DNA of 64,000 bases. Source: Streptomyces chilikensis (GTDB lineage: Bacteria > Actinomycetota > Actinomycetes > Streptomycetales > Streptomycetaceae). The stretch spans positions 1 to 64,000 of the forward strand of contig NZ_LWCC02000155.1 in NCBI RefSeq assembly GCF_001642695.1, read 5' to 3'. The translations under genes and the position numbers were made by a program. Numbering within the stretch: position 1 is the first letter of the stretch; each line of letters begins with the position of its first letter. Below the pieces are notes generated by a model. The model was not told the origin of the DNA. It saw only the letters and a list, made by a program, of their open reading frames with translations, and did no database searches. Of this stretch, positions 37,657-46,693 are shown piece by piece.

Positions 37657-38324
37657 GCGCGCTGAGCCTCCTGCACCACACGGTCGACGTAGATGCCCGG
37701 GGTGACGACGGCCTCGGGGTCGAGGCTGCCGGTTTCGACGATCTCGCGGACCTGCGCGATCACCGTGGTGGCGGCCGTGGCCATCACCGGGCCGAAGTTG
37801 CGGGCGGTCCTGCGGTAGACCAGGTTGCCCATCCGGTCGGAGCGGTGGGCGCCGATCAGGGCGACGTCGCCCTTGATCGGGTACTCCAGGACGTAGGTGC
37901 GGCCGTCGATCTCGCGGGTCTCCTTGCCCTCGGCGAGGAGCGTGCCGGCGCCGGTGGGGCAGTAGAAGGCGCCGATGCCGGCCCCGGCCGCCCGCATCCG
38001 CTCGGCGAGGTTGCCCTGGGGCACCACCTCGAGCTCGATCCTCCCGGACCGGTAGAGGTCGTCGAACACCCAGGAGTCGGCCTGGCGCGGGAAGGAGCAG
38101 ACCACCTTGCGGACCCGCCCCTTGGCCAGCAGCGCGGCGAGTCCGGTGTCGCCGTTGCCGGCGTTGTTGGAGACCACGGTGAGGTCCTTGGCGCCCTGCC
38201 GTATCAGGGCGTCGATCAGTTCGACCGGCATGCCGGCCATGCCGAAGCCCCCGACGAGCACGGTGGAACCGTCCTCGATCCCGGCCACCGCCTCGTCGGC
38301 GTGCTCGAAGAAGCGGGTGCTCAT
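37653..38324 (-). CDS. pcaI: 3-oxoadipate CoA-transferase subunit A, 223 aa
   Basis: This is the alpha subunit of the CoA-transferase. The CoA-binding glycine loop GGFGMAGMPVELIDAL lies near residue 27, and VSNNAGNGDTGLAALL follows. The C-terminus RKTARNFGP-like segment (RRTARNFGPVMATAATT) is typical. Start and stop overlap both neighbours by 4 bases (ATGA), so the three genes form a tightly coupled unit giving equal subunits. Confidence 0.91.
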   Translation of the reverse strand: MSTRFFEHADEAVAGIEDGSTVLVGGFGMAGMPVELIDALIRQGAKDLTVVSNNAGNGDTGLAALLAKGRVRKVVCSFPRQADSWVFDDLYRSGRIELEVVPQGNLAERMRAAGAGIGAFYCPTGAGTLLAEGKETREIDGRTYVLEYPIKGDVALIGAHRSDRMGNLVYRRTARNFGPVMATAATTVIAQVREIVETGSLDPEAVVTPGIYVDRVVQEAQRA

Positions 38325-39526
38325 CGGGTGCCTCCGGTGACGTTCTCGAGGACCACGGCGAGCGCCTGGCCCACGCCGATGCAGATGGCCGCGACGCCCC
38401 AGCGCTCGCCCGACTCCTGCAGGCGGCGGGCGAGGGTGCCGAGGATGCGGCCGCCGGAGGCGCCCAGCGGGTGGCCGAGGGCGATGGCGCCGCCCTTGGC
38501 GTTGACGATCTCCGGGTCGATCCCCCAGGCGTCCACACAGGCCAGCGACTGCACGGCGAAGGCCTCGTTGAGCTCGACGGCGGCGACGTCGGACCAGCCG
38601 ATGCCGGCGCGCGCGAGGGCCCGGTTCGCCGCCTCCACGGGGGCGAACCCGAACTCCTGCGGGTCCAGGGCGAAGACGCCGCGCCCGGCGACGCGGGCGA
38701 CCGGGTCGGCACCGATGCGTCCGGCCGCCTCGCCCGAGCCGAGCAGCACCGCCGAGGCGCCGTCGCTCAGCGGGGAGGCGTTGCCGGCCGTGATGGCGCC
38801 GTCCGGGCGGAAGGAGGGCTTGAGGCCGGCGAGCTTCTCGGCCGTCGAGCCGGGGCGGATGCCCTCGTCCCGGGTGAAGGCGGTGCCCTTGCGGTCCACC
38901 ACGACCGGGACCACCTGGTCGTCGTAGAAGCCCTCGTTCCAGGCGGCGTCGGCGAGGTTGTGGGAGCGGGCGGCGAACTCGTCCTGCCGCTCGCGGGAGA
39001 TCGTGAAGCGCTCGGCCAGCTGCTCGTTGGCCTCGCCCAGGGAGACGGTCCACTCCTCGGGCATGCGCTCGTTGACCAGTCGCCACCCGAGGGTGGTGGA
39101 GACCGCCGTGACGTTCCCGGCGGGGAAGGCGCGGTTCGGCTTGGGCAGCACCCAGGGCGCGCGGGTCATGGACTCGACGCCGCCGGTGAGCACGATGTCC
39201 GCGTCGCCGGTCTCGATGGCGCGGGAGCCGATGATCGCGGCGTCCAGGGAGGAGCCGCAGAGCCGGTTGACCGTGGTGGCCGGGACCGAGGTGGGCAGGC
39301 CGGCCAGCAGGACGGCCATCCTGCCGACGTTGCGGTTGTCCTCACCGGCGCCGTTGGCGTTGCCCCAGACGACGTCGCCGATCTCGGCGGGGTCGAGGTC
39401 GGGCGTCCTGGCCAGGACGCCCTTCACGGCCGTCGCCGCCAGGTCGTCGGGCCGGACGTCGGCGAGGGCCCCGGAGAACTTCCCGAAGGGCGTGCGGGCT
39501 GCTGCGTACAGATAGCTCTCGGTCAC
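38321..39526 (-). CDS. pcaF: 3-oxoadipyl-CoA/acetyl-CoA thiolase, 401 aa
   Basis: This is a thiolase that cleaves 3-oxoadipyl-CoA to succinyl-CoA and acetyl-CoA. The acyl-carrying Cys90 is in NRLCGSSLD, His352 is in GHPLGASGGR, and Cys382 is in CIGVGQA; all three catalytic residues are present. NEAFAVQSLA is the expected conserved block. The GTG start at 39526 has only a weak upstream GGTGAGC. It heads a pcaF-pcaI-pcaJ operon whose order differs from the pcaIJFHGBL order known in S. coelicolor, and no ring-cleavage genes are present here, so the operon may serve another 3-oxoacid. Confidence 0.9.
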   Translation of the reverse strand: MTESYLYAAARTPFGKFSGALADVRPDDLAATAVKGVLARTPDLDPAEIGDVVWGNANGAGEDNRNVGRMAVLLAGLPTSVPATTVNRLCGSSLDAAIIGSRAIETGDADIVLTGGVESMTRAPWVLPKPNRAFPAGNVTAVSTTLGWRLVNERMPEEWTVSLGEANEQLAERFTISRERQDEFAARSHNLADAAWNEGFYDDQVVPVVVDRKGTAFTRDEGIRPGSTAEKLAGLKPSFRPDGAITAGNASPLSDGASAVLLGSGEAAGRIGADPVARVAGRGVFALDPQEFGFAPVEAANRALARAGIGWSDVAAVELNEAFAVQSLACVDAWGIDPEIVNAKGGAIALGHPLGASGGRILGTLARRLQESGERWGVAAICIGVGQALAVVLENVTGGTR

Positions 39527-39582
39527 CTGCTCACCGTACGAGCCGGGACTTGTTCACGTCCAAGACCCAGTGGGCATGGATT

Positions 39583-39599
39583 GATAAGCATAGTTTATC
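39583..39599. promoter_or_regulatory. LysR-type operator in the pcaF/LysR spacer
   Basis: The inverted repeat GATAA-N7-TTATC lies in the 93-base divergent spacer and fits the T-N11-A layout of LysR-type sites. It is the only AT-rich patch in the area and overlaps where both promoters must be. Confidence 0.65.
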
Positions 39600-39619
39600 G
39601 GTCTCGGTAGGATGGGGCC

Positions 39620-40504
39620 ATGGAACTGCGCCGCCTCCGTCACTTCCTCGCCCTGGCCGAGGAGTGCCACTTCGGGCGCGCGGCGGCCCGTCTGCACATC
39701 GCGCAGCCCGCCCTCTCCCAGCAGGTCAAACAGCTGGAGCGGGAACTGGGCGTCTCCCTCTTCAACCGGTCCACCCGGCACGTCGAGCTCACCGAGGCCG
39801 GCCGGCACCTGGTCGAGCACGCGCGCGCCCTGGTCGCGGAGGAGGAACGCGCCCTGGCGCACATGCGGGAGCTGGCCACCGGCCACGCGGGACGCGTCTC
39901 GGTCGGTTTCATCGGCACCGCCACCTACGACGTGCTGCCCCGGGTCGCCCGCACGGTGCGCGCCCGGCTGCCCGGGATCACCCTGGAACTGCGCGGCGAG
40001 ACCCTCACCCCGCAGCTGGTGGAAGGCCTGCGCTCGGGCGCCTTCGACCTCGCCGTGCTGCGGGGCAGGGTCGACGCGGAGGACGTCCGCACGGTGCCGC
40101 TGCGCTCCGAGCCTCTGGTGGCCGTGCTGCCGTCCCACCACCGGCTGGCGGACCGGCCCAGCGTCCCGCTGGCCGATCTGGCCGGGGAGCCGTTCGTCGT
40201 CCACCCCTCGCAGGCGCGGTCCTCGATGTACGACCTGGTGATGGCGGCCTGCCGCCGGGCGGGCTTCGAACCCGGCCGGCGTCTCGAGGTCGGCGAGACC
40301 GCCACGCTGGTGGTGCTGGTGGCCGCCGGGCACGGTGTGGCCCTGGTCCCGGCCTCCGTGCAGAGCCTGCACGTCGAGGGCGTGACCTACGTGCCCCTCA
40401 CCGGGCCGGAGCCGGTCGACCTGCTGCTGGCGCGCCGCGCCCGCCGCGAGTCCGCCGCGGTCGACCGGGTGGCCGCGGTGATCGAGGACTGCGCGAGCGG
40501 CTGA
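39620..40504 (+). CDS. LysR-family transcriptional regulator, 294 aa
   Basis: The N-terminal winged helix (about 1-60) has the classic HFGRAAARLHIAQPALSQQV and LERELGVSLFNRSTR. A linker helix and a periplasmic-binding-like effector domain (about 90-290) follow, with VSVGFIGTATYDVLPRV and DLAVLRG. Such regulators respond to small aromatic or acidic ligands. Its divergence from pcaFIJ with a single shared operator makes it the likely activator, with the inducer perhaps a beta-ketoadipate pathway intermediate. ATG 39620 follows TAGGATGG. Confidence 0.92.
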   Translation: MELRRLRHFLALAEECHFGRAAARLHIAQPALSQQVKQLERELGVSLFNRSTRHVELTEAGRHLVEHARALVAEEERALAHMRELATGHAGRVSVGFIGTATYDVLPRVARTVRARLPGITLELRGETLTPQLVEGLRSGAFDLAVLRGRVDAEDVRTVPLRSEPLVAVLPSHHRLADRPSVPLADLAGEPFVVHPSQARSSMYDLVMAACRRAGFEPGRRLEVGETATLVVLVAAGHGVALVPASVQSLHVEGVTYVPLTGPEPVDLLLARRARRESAAVDRVAAVIEDCASG

Positions 40505-40665
40505 CCCCGGGGTTGTCCGGTGGAGGCGGGGCCCAGGGCTCTGTTACGGTCCCGCTGCCGGCCGCGGGACTCCGGTGCGACTTCCGGAACCTGCCTTTGA
40601 AGCAATGATTCGCAGTTCGTACCCCCATTCCCCGGCCGGCCTTCAGCTCGGGGGTGGGGATTCGG

Positions 40666-42117
40666 ATGGACTCGTACGCGGACCTGGTCGCCGCCGACGA
40701 CGTGCTGCTCTTCGTCAACGCGGCGATCACGGCCACCGGGCAGCGCGAGTTCCACGGCTCCGCGGGCGCCCAGACCCTGTCGCTGGAGTTCCTCCACGAC
40801 TACATGCTGGGCAACTACCGCGACCTGTACGCCGGGGTGCTCGCCCTCGACATCAACGACCACAACGTGGCGATCATCGTCCGGCGCCTGCTGGAGACTG
40901 CCGGCGAGGCCACCGCCCGGCAGCGCCGCGACGAGGGCCGGCTGATCGCGGCGCGGCTGGCGACGCTGCCGCCGCAGCGTGTGTACGGGCTGTTCGACGC
41001 GCTGCGCCGGGCCCGGGTGAACAACCGCCGCACCCGGGCGATCATGCGCGACTGGCTGGCCGCCCGCCCGGACCTGGCGTTCGACGCCGTGAAGTACCGC
41101 GGCGCGCTCAAGCGGGCCCTGCGCCACGCCCATCTGCTGCCGTCGGGAACGGAGTTGGGCGACTTCCTGTTCGGGCGGCCGTCCCGCCCCCACTTCACGA
41201 CGCCGCTCCTGGAGACCTGGCGCCGCGCGCACCACGAGAAGGCGGCCCTGTACGACCTGCCGTACACCGTGGCCGAGCAGTTCGCGGCCCGGCACGGCGT
41301 TCCGAGGGCCGTCTTCCTGGAGCGCATCGCCCCGCGGATGACCCGGCTGGAGACCCTGCGGACCCAGGAGTCGGCCCGTCGCCACGGCGCCGACGCGGTG
41401 CGGGCGGACCTGGCGCGGATGCCGCTGACCCGGCTGGCGTCCTACGTGCTGTCGCTGCCGGTGGAGGAGCGCCTGCACCGGCGCGGGGAACTGACGGGCG
41501 CCCTGGAGTCGGCGGCCGCCCGGGTGGCCGGGCCGCTGCGGGGAAGCTGGGGCAAGGTCACCGCGGTGCTGGACGACAGCTTCTCCGCCCGCGGTTCGGG
41601 GGAGAAGCGCCGGCGGCCCCTGGCCGTGGCCCTCGCCGCCCATCACCTCCTCGCGGCCCTGGCCGACGACTACACCGGGCTGTGGACCTCCGGCCGCGGC
41701 GACGCCCTGCTGGCCTTCCCCCACGGGCCGACGCCGCTCGGCCGGCGGATCCTGGACGCGCTGGAGACCGCCCCGTCACGGCTGGTGATCGTCTCCGACG
41801 GCTGGGACAACGCGCCGCCCGGTCTGGCGGCGGAGGTGCTGCGCGTCTGGCGGACCCGGCTCGACCCAAAGCGGCGCACCGCCGTCGTCCACCTCAACCC
41901 CGTCTACGACGCGGACGGTTACGACGTGCGCAGGCTCGCCCCGTCGGTGCCGACCGCGGGCGTCCGTGACGCGGAGGACCTGCCCGCCCTGGTGGAGCTG
42001 GCCCAGTTCGCGGAGGGCCGCACCGGCCTGGCCGAGCTCACCGCCTACCTCGACGCCCGCGCGGCCCGGCTCACCGCGGGCAGACCGGCCGGAGGACGAC
42101 GCGATGACAGCACCTGA
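40666..42117 (+). CDS. VWA-type (TROVE-like?) protein, 483 aa
   Basis: The N-terminal two thirds is an all-helical, Arg-rich region with HEAT-like character (YRDLYAGVLALDINDHN, then RVNNRRTRAIMRDW). The last 200 residues look like a von Willebrand A domain. The metal motif is DDSFS (DxSxS) near 303, followed by GRGDALLAF and VIVSDGWDNAP. This layout recalls TROVE/Ro60 proteins, but I cannot confirm homology. It overlaps the next gene by 14 bases, showing coupling. ATG 40666 sits behind GGGGA; a GTG at 40654 is possible. Role unknown. Confidence 0.75.
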   Translation: MDSYADLVAADDVLLFVNAAITATGQREFHGSAGAQTLSLEFLHDYMLGNYRDLYAGVLALDINDHNVAIIVRRLLETAGEATARQRRDEGRLIAARLATLPPQRVYGLFDALRRARVNNRRTRAIMRDWLAARPDLAFDAVKYRGALKRALRHAHLLPSGTELGDFLFGRPSRPHFTTPLLETWRRAHHEKAALYDLPYTVAEQFAARHGVPRAVFLERIAPRMTRLETLRTQESARRHGADAVRADLARMPLTRLASYVLSLPVEERLHRRGELTGALESAAARVAGPLRGSWGKVTAVLDDSFSARGSGEKRRRPLAVALAAHHLLAALADDYTGLWTSGRGDALLAFPHGPTPLGRRILDALETAPSRLVIVSDGWDNAPPGLAAEVLRVWRTRLDPKRRTAVVHLNPVYDADGYDVRRLAPSVPTAGVRDAEDLPALVELAQFAEGRTGLAELTAYLDARAARLTAGRPAGGRRDDST

Positions 42118-43255
42118 CCTGACCGGTCTGCGCACCCGGCCCGCCCAGGTGTGGGGCGCCGTCCGCCTGGTGCCGCTCGTGCGGGACGAGCCCGTCGGGG
42201 ACCTCCGCCTGAGCGCGCGGACGTACGGCGACGCCGCCGGCCTGGTGGACCTCGGGCCGGACGGCGCCTGCTTCTCGTACGTGCCGCACGGTTTCGTCGC
42301 CACCTGGACGCGTGACGGCTCCCCGGCCGCCGCCTACGGCACCCGGCTGTCCGCCGGCCACGACTGCGCGCCCGCCGAGGTGATGCCCCTGCGCATCCAC
42401 CGCCGCACGGCCCGCCGGGAGGCCAGGGAACGCCTGCGGTTCCTGCCGCTGCACCTGGCGCTGGAGGGGTATCTCGCGCTGCACTTCGGCGGCCCCGCCG
42501 TCGCCTGGGAGGAGTGGTCCCGGCGGGCCGTCCGCCGGGGCCTGTCGCCCCGCGCGGAGCAGGCGTACGCGGGAGCGCGGGTGTCCGGACTCGCGGACGC
42601 GCTGCGCGTCTTCGAGATCCATCCCGGCCAGTGCGGCCTCCTGCTGTACGTCGCCGACGCCCTGGCGGCCGCGTTCGCGGTCCCGCACCCCGACGACTAC
42701 CGCGCGCTGCACCCGACACTGGTGGAGGACCTGTACGGCGAACTCGTGCACCACTACGCCGTGTTGATGCCGCCGGTGCCCGACTTCCGGGCCCGCGTCC
42801 CGGACGCCCGGATCCGCGACCTGGCCGGCCTGCGAGCGGCCGCCGCCGAACAGGAGGCGGCCTGGGCGGAGTTCCACGACAAGACGATGGCCGCCGGCCT
42901 GCTGGAGGAGTCGTACACCTGGCGGACGGTTCACCGGCTGGGGCGCTTCTCGCTCTCCCGCTTCCTTCCCGGGTTCCGTCCCCGGCGGGAGAACCACATC
43001 GGCGAGGCCATCACCGACGAGGCGGGCAGGGTCGTCTACCTGAAGACGTTCCGGCTGTCGGAGAGCCAGGTCCGCCGCGGCCACCTCCTCAGCCGTCTCG
43101 CCGACCACGACTGGCACCTGGCCCGCACCGCGGCGGCCCTCGGCGTCACGGAGGCCCAGCTGGGACTGCGGCTGGAGAACGCCGGCTTCGGCCACCTGCT
43201 CCGCCAGGACGTCCTCGACCGGTACCGGCGGCAGGAGCGCCTCGGAGCCGGGTGA
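42104..43255 (+). CDS. ARPP-2-like protein with C-terminal Fis-type helix-turn-helix, 383 aa
   Basis: The N-terminal half (VWGAVRLVPLVRDEPVGDLR, then ACFSYVPHGFVATWTRDGSP and AAYGT) resembles the ARPP-2 domain described beside ADP-ribosylglycohydrolases and rhodanese-phosphatases. The middle region (about 95-260) is helical. The extreme C-terminus HDWHLARTAAALGVTEAQLG with LRLENAGFGHLL looks like a Fis-type DNA-binding helix-turn-helix. This suggests a regulatory or nucleic-acid-linked role, but function is unknown. It is translationally coupled to the VWA gene upstream (14-base overlap) with GGAGG before its ATG. Confidence 0.68.
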   Translation: MTAPDLTGLRTRPAQVWGAVRLVPLVRDEPVGDLRLSARTYGDAAGLVDLGPDGACFSYVPHGFVATWTRDGSPAAAYGTRLSAGHDCAPAEVMPLRIHRRTARREARERLRFLPLHLALEGYLALHFGGPAVAWEEWSRRAVRRGLSPRAEQAYAGARVSGLADALRVFEIHPGQCGLLLYVADALAAAFAVPHPDDYRALHPTLVEDLYGELVHHYAVLMPPVPDFRARVPDARIRDLAGLRAAAAEQEAAWAEFHDKTMAAGLLEESYTWRTVHRLGRFSLSRFLPGFRPRRENHIGEAITDEAGRVVYLKTFRLSESQVRRGHLLSRLADHDWHLARTAAALGVTEAQLGLRLENAGFGHLLRQDVLDRYRRQERLGAG

Positions 43256-43271
43256 GCGGGTCCGGCCGGTT

Positions 43272-43310
43272 CCGCGGTTCCCCTGCGCTCCGGAGCCGCG
43301 GGGACCGCGG
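43272..43310 (+). terminator. Hairpin after the ARPP-2-like gene
   Basis: CCGCGGT plus CCCC (43272-43283) pairs with GGGGACCGCGG (43300-43310) with one bulged T. It begins 16 bases after the stop. Confidence 0.55.
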
Positions 43311-43431
43311 CGCGGTCGGCCGGCGACGCCGCCGCGGACGTGCGCACCACGGCATGCCCGTGCCCCCGGGCGGCGCCCCCGGTGGCGCGGCGCGGTGTCC
43401 GCGCCGTGCCCCGGACGCCGCCCGGGTCCCC

Positions 43432-44022
43432 TCACTCCCCGGTGGAACGCGCGAGCGGCGCCTGGCGGGCGAAGAACGTCTTGGCCCGGGCGAGGGCCCG
43501 CGTGTCGTCGAGGACCTGTCCCGGGCCGGAGCCGTTGCCCAGCAGCACCCCGCCGTAGCGCATCTTCATGTACGCCGCGGTGTTGCCCAGCATGAGTTCC
43601 AGCGGCTGGGCGAGCGCCTCCGCCCTGTCCCCCATCGTCGTCACGCCCCACAGGGTGCGCCCGGCCATCCTGGCCCGGAAGTCCAGCCCGGGGACGTACA
43701 GCCACTTGGTCCAGTGGTCCAGGTACGCCTTGGTGGAGGAGGACACCGAGTACCAGTACAGGGGCGTGACCAGCACGATGTCGGTGGCCGCGAGCGTGGC
43801 GTCGCGGAGCAGCGCCTCGTTCCCGGCCTCCGGCTCCCCGGGCTCCGGCCACGCCCCGCCGGAGTGCCGTGCGTCGGTGAAGTCCGCCAGGGGCAGACGC
43901 GTCAGGTCGAGCCAGCGCTGCTCGGCCCCGGCGGGCAGCTGCTCCGCCGCGGCCCGCGCCAGCGTCTCGGTGTTGCCGCCCTGCCGGGCGCTGCCAAGGA
44001 GGAACAGGAACGAGCGGTTCAC
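43432..44022 (-). CDS. Flavodoxin-fold NAD(P)H-dependent oxidoreductase, 196 aa
   Basis: This is an FMN-binding reductase of the flavodoxin-like fold. The phosphate loop FLLGSARQGGNTETLA lies at residues 5-20. The isoalloxazine-contacting loop VTPLYWYSVSSSTKAYLDH follows, with the typical PxYW. Such enzymes reduce quinones, nitro or azo compounds or free FMN. The GTG at 44022 follows GGGAGTCACCC. It lies downstream of bioF in the same direction with a 95-base gap, so transcription may be shared but a biotin role is not implied. Confidence 0.88.
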   Translation of the reverse strand: MNRSFLFLLGSARQGGNTETLARAAAEQLPAGAEQRWLDLTRLPLADFTDARHSGGAWPEPGEPEAGNEALLRDATLAATDIVLVTPLYWYSVSSSTKAYLDHWTKWLYVPGLDFRARMAGRTLWGVTTMGDRAEALAQPLELMLGNTAAYMKMRYGGVLLGNGSGPGQVLDDTRALARAKTFFARQAPLARSTGE

Positions 44023-44117
44023 GGGTGACTCCCAGTCGTCGGCATCGGTCTGGGATGCCCAACTTCCTTGCACACGCGGTTATTCCGCGCAGTGAACGAC
44101 TGGAGGGGCGGCGCCGC

Positions 44118-45284
44118 TCAGACGCCGGCGGGCGCGGTCGCGAGGACGGTCCGCACCGCCGTGCGGATCTGCTGGTCGGTGAGGTCGGCGCGGGCGGTCA
44201 GCCGCAGCCGCGAGATGCCGTCGGGGACGGACGGCGGCCGGAAGCAGCCGACCAGCAGACCGGCCGCGCGGCAGTCGGCGGCCCAGCGCAGCGCCGCGCC
44301 GGGGGACGGCGCGCGCACCGAGACGACCGCGGCGTCCGGCCGGGTGACGGCCAGGCCCGCCGCCGCGAGCTCCTCGTGCAGGGCCGCCGCGACCTCCCGG
44401 ACCCGGACGGCCAGGGCGGGTTCGCGTTCCAGGATCCGCAGGGCGGCCAGCGCGGCGCCGACGGCGGCCGGGGCGAGGCCGGTGTCGAAGATGAAGGTGC
44501 GGGCGGTGTTGACCAGGTGCTCCACCACCCGGGCCGGGCCGAGCACGGCGCCGCCCTGACTGCCCAGGGACTTGGACAGGGTCACCGTCGCCACCGTGTC
44601 CGGCGCGCCCGCGAGTCCGGCGGCGTGCGGCGCGCCGCGTCCGCCGTCGCCGAGGACGCCCAGGCCGTGGGCGTCGTCGACGAGCAGCGCGGCCCCGGTC
44701 TCGCGGCACGCCGCCGCCAGGGCGGTGAGCGGGGCGGCGTCGCCGTCGACGGAGAAGACGGAGTCGGTGACGACCAGGGCCCGGCGGCCCGGGTGGGCGG
44801 CGAGGGTTTTGCGCACGGCCTCGGGATCGGCGTGCGGCACCACGGCCGTCTCGGCACGGCTCAGGCGGCAACCGTCCACGAGGGAGGCGTGGTTGCCCGC
44901 GTCCGAGACGACCAGACCGTCCCGGTGGCCGCCCAGCGCGGTGAGCGCGGCGAGGTTGGCCGCGTAGCCGGAGGAGAACACCAGGGCGGCCTCGAAGCCG
45001 CAGAACCGGGCCAGTTCGCGTTCGAGTTCGGCGTGCAGGGCGGTGGTGCCGGTGACCAGCCGGGAACCGGTGGCCCCCGCTCCCCACCGGGCCGCCGCGG
45101 CCGCGGCCGCGGCGGTCACCTCGGGGTGGCGGGTGAGGCCGAGGTAGTCGTTGCCCGCGAGGTCCGAACCGCCTCCGCTCCCGGTCTCCCGGGGCCGCAA
45201 GGACCGCACCAGGCCCGCGCGTTCGCGACGGCGGGCCTCCTCGTCGATCCAGCCGAAGGGATCCTGGGAGGAGGGCTGCGGCAT
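44118..45284 (-). CDS. bioF: 8-amino-7-oxononanoate synthase, 388 aa
   Basis: This PLP enzyme condenses pimeloyl-thioester with alanine in biotin synthesis. The PLP lysine is Lys238 in [23 protein letters not shown] (Asp203-His206) and [14 protein letters not shown] supply cofactor contacts, and GTGSRL-like ATGSRLVTG is present. The ATG at 45284 is preceded by AAGGA. It is divergent from bioB-bioA-bioD, with a 155-base regulatory spacer. The length is normal for the family. Confidence 0.94.
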   Translation of the reverse strand: MPQPSSQDPFGWIDEEARRRERAGLVRSLRPRETGSGGGSDLAGNDYLGLTRHPEVTAAAAAAAARWGAGATGSRLVTGTTALHAELERELARFCGFEAALVFSSGYAANLAALTALGGHRDGLVVSDAGNHASLVDGCRLSRAETAVVPHADPEAVRKTLAAHPGRRALVVTDSVFSVDGDAAPLTALAAACRETGAALLVDDAHGLGVLGDGGRGAPHAAGLAGAPDTVATVTLSKSLGSQGGAVLGPARVVEHLVNTARTFIFDTGLAPAAVGAALAALRILEREPALAVRVREVAAALHEELAAAGLAVTRPDAAVVSVRAPSPGAALRWAADCRAAGLLVGCFRPPSVPDGISRLRLTARADLTDQQIRTAVRTVLATAPAGV

Positions 45285-45439
45285 GGGGGTACCGGTCCTT
45301 GTCTCGCGGTTCACGTGCAACGGACCGACCCTAGCCGCAGTCGGCCCGTCACGAACTGTGGCCATCCACACACGCCGGCCGGCGTCTTCTTGTCCGTTTC
45401 CTTCTTGGCCGCGCCCGGCTCGTGGGCAAGGATCAAGGC
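45285..45439. promoter_or_regulatory. Divergent bioF/bioB promoter region
   Basis: This 155-base spacer must contain both biotin promoters. The CACGTG-centred repeat within CGGTTCACGTGCAACGG (about 45307-45323) is the only palindromic element I see. I cannot match it with confidence to a known biotin regulator site. Confidence 0.4.
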
Positions 45440-46693
45440 ATGGACCTGCTGGACGTGCTGGTGGAGAAGGGGCTCCGACGTGAGCCGCCTACCCGTGAAG
45501 AAGCCCTCGCCGTACTGGCGACCTCCGACGACGATCTGCTCGATGTGGTGGCCGCGGCGGGCCGGGTGCGCCGCCAGTGGTTCGGCCGCCGGGTGAAGCT
45601 CAACTACCTGGTCAACCTCAAGTCCGGCCTCTGCCCGGAGGACTGCTCGTACTGCTCGCAGCGGCTGGGGTCGAAGGCCGGGATCCTCAAGTACACCTGG
45701 CTGAAGCCGGAGGAGGCCGCCGAGGCGGCCGCCGCCGGGGTGGCGGGCGGCGCGAAGCGGGTCTGCCTCGTGGCGAGCGGCCGCGGCCCCACGGACCGGG
45801 ACATCGACCGGGTGTCGCGGACCATCGAGGCCGTCAAGGACCAGAACGAGGGCGTCGAGGTCTGCGCGTGCCTCGGACTCCTCTCCGACGGTCAGGCCGA
45901 ACGGCTGCGCGAGGCCGGCGCCGACGCGTACAACCACAACCTGAACACGTCGGAGAGCACCTACGGCGAGATCACCACGACGCACACGTACGCGGACCGC
46001 GTCGACACGGTCGAGAAGGCGCACGGGGCAGGGCTCTCGGCCTGTTCCGGCCTGATCGCCGGGATGGGCGAGTCCGACGAGGACCTCGTCGACGTGGTGT
46101 TCGCGCTGCGCGCGCTGGACCCGGACTCGGTGCCGGTGAACTTCCTCATCCCGTTCGAGGGCACCCCGCTGGCCGAGGAGTGGAACCTCACCCCGCAGCG
46201 GGCGCTGCGGATCCTCGCGATGGTCCGGTTCGTCTGCCCGGACGTCGAGGTGCGTCTCGCCGGCGGCCGCGAGGTCCACCTGCGCACGCTCCAGCCGCTG
46301 GCGCTGCACCTGGCCAACTCGATCTTCCTGGGCGACTACCTGACCAGTGAGGGCCAGGCCGGCAAGGCCGACCTGGAGATGATCGCCGACGCCGGGTTCG
46401 AGGTGGAGGGGACGGACACCCCGACCCTGCCGCGGCACCGCGCGGAGGGCGCCGGCGTGTGCGGCTCGGTGCGCGACGGGGAGGCGGCGGGCTGCGGCGG
46501 GAGCGCGGCGGGCTGCGGCGAGGACGCGGCGGGCTGCGGTCACGGACCGGCGGGCTGCGGCGGGCACTCCGGGGCCGGCCCCGCCGAGGAGCCCGTCGGG
46601 CAGGACGCCCCGGCCGCCGCGGCCTCGCCGCGGACCGATCTGGTGGCCGTGCGCCGGCGCGGAGCGGGAACGGATCTCGCACCCAATGCCTGA
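45440..46693 (+). CDS. bioB: Biotin synthase with Cys-rich C-terminal repeats, 417 aa
   Basis: This radical-SAM enzyme inserts sulfur into dethiobiotin. The cluster-binding Cys65, Cys69 and Cys72 are in [30 protein letters not shown] and [14 protein letters not shown] are standard blocks, and the [2Fe-2S] Arg lies in VRLAGGRE. Residues about 349-376 contain four seven-residue repeats built on AAGCGxx, which most BioB proteins lack, and a tail [20 protein letters not shown] follows. The ATG follows AAGGATCAAGGC. BioA begins inside its last codons. Confidence 0.95.
   Translation: MDLLDVLVEKGLRREPPTREEALAVLATSDDDLLDVVAAAGRVRRQWFGRRVKLNYLVNLKSGLCPEDCSYCSQRLGSKAGILKYTWLKPEEAAEAAAAGVAGGAKRVCLVASGRGPTDRDIDRVSRTIEAVKDQNEGVEVCACLGLLSDGQAERLREAGADAYNHNLNTSESTYGEITTTHTYADRVDTVEKAHGAGLSACSGLIAGMGESDEDLVDVVFALRALDPDSVPVNFLIPFEGTPLAEEWNLTPQRALRILAMVRFVCPDVEVRLAGGREVHLRTLQPLALHLANSIFLGDYLTSEGQAGKADLEMIADAGFEVEGTDTPTLPRHRAEGAGVCGSVRDGEAAGCGGSAAGCGEDAAGCGHGPAGCGGHSGAGPAEEPVGQDAPAAAASPRTDLVAVRRRGAGTDLAPNA
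46484..46567 (+). repeat. Four 21-bp tandem repeats in bioB
   Basis: Units start at 46484, 46505, 46526 and 46547. Each contains a variant of GCGGCGGGCTGCGG and encodes one AAGCG heptad. The repeat number may vary between strains by slippage. Confidence 0.85.
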
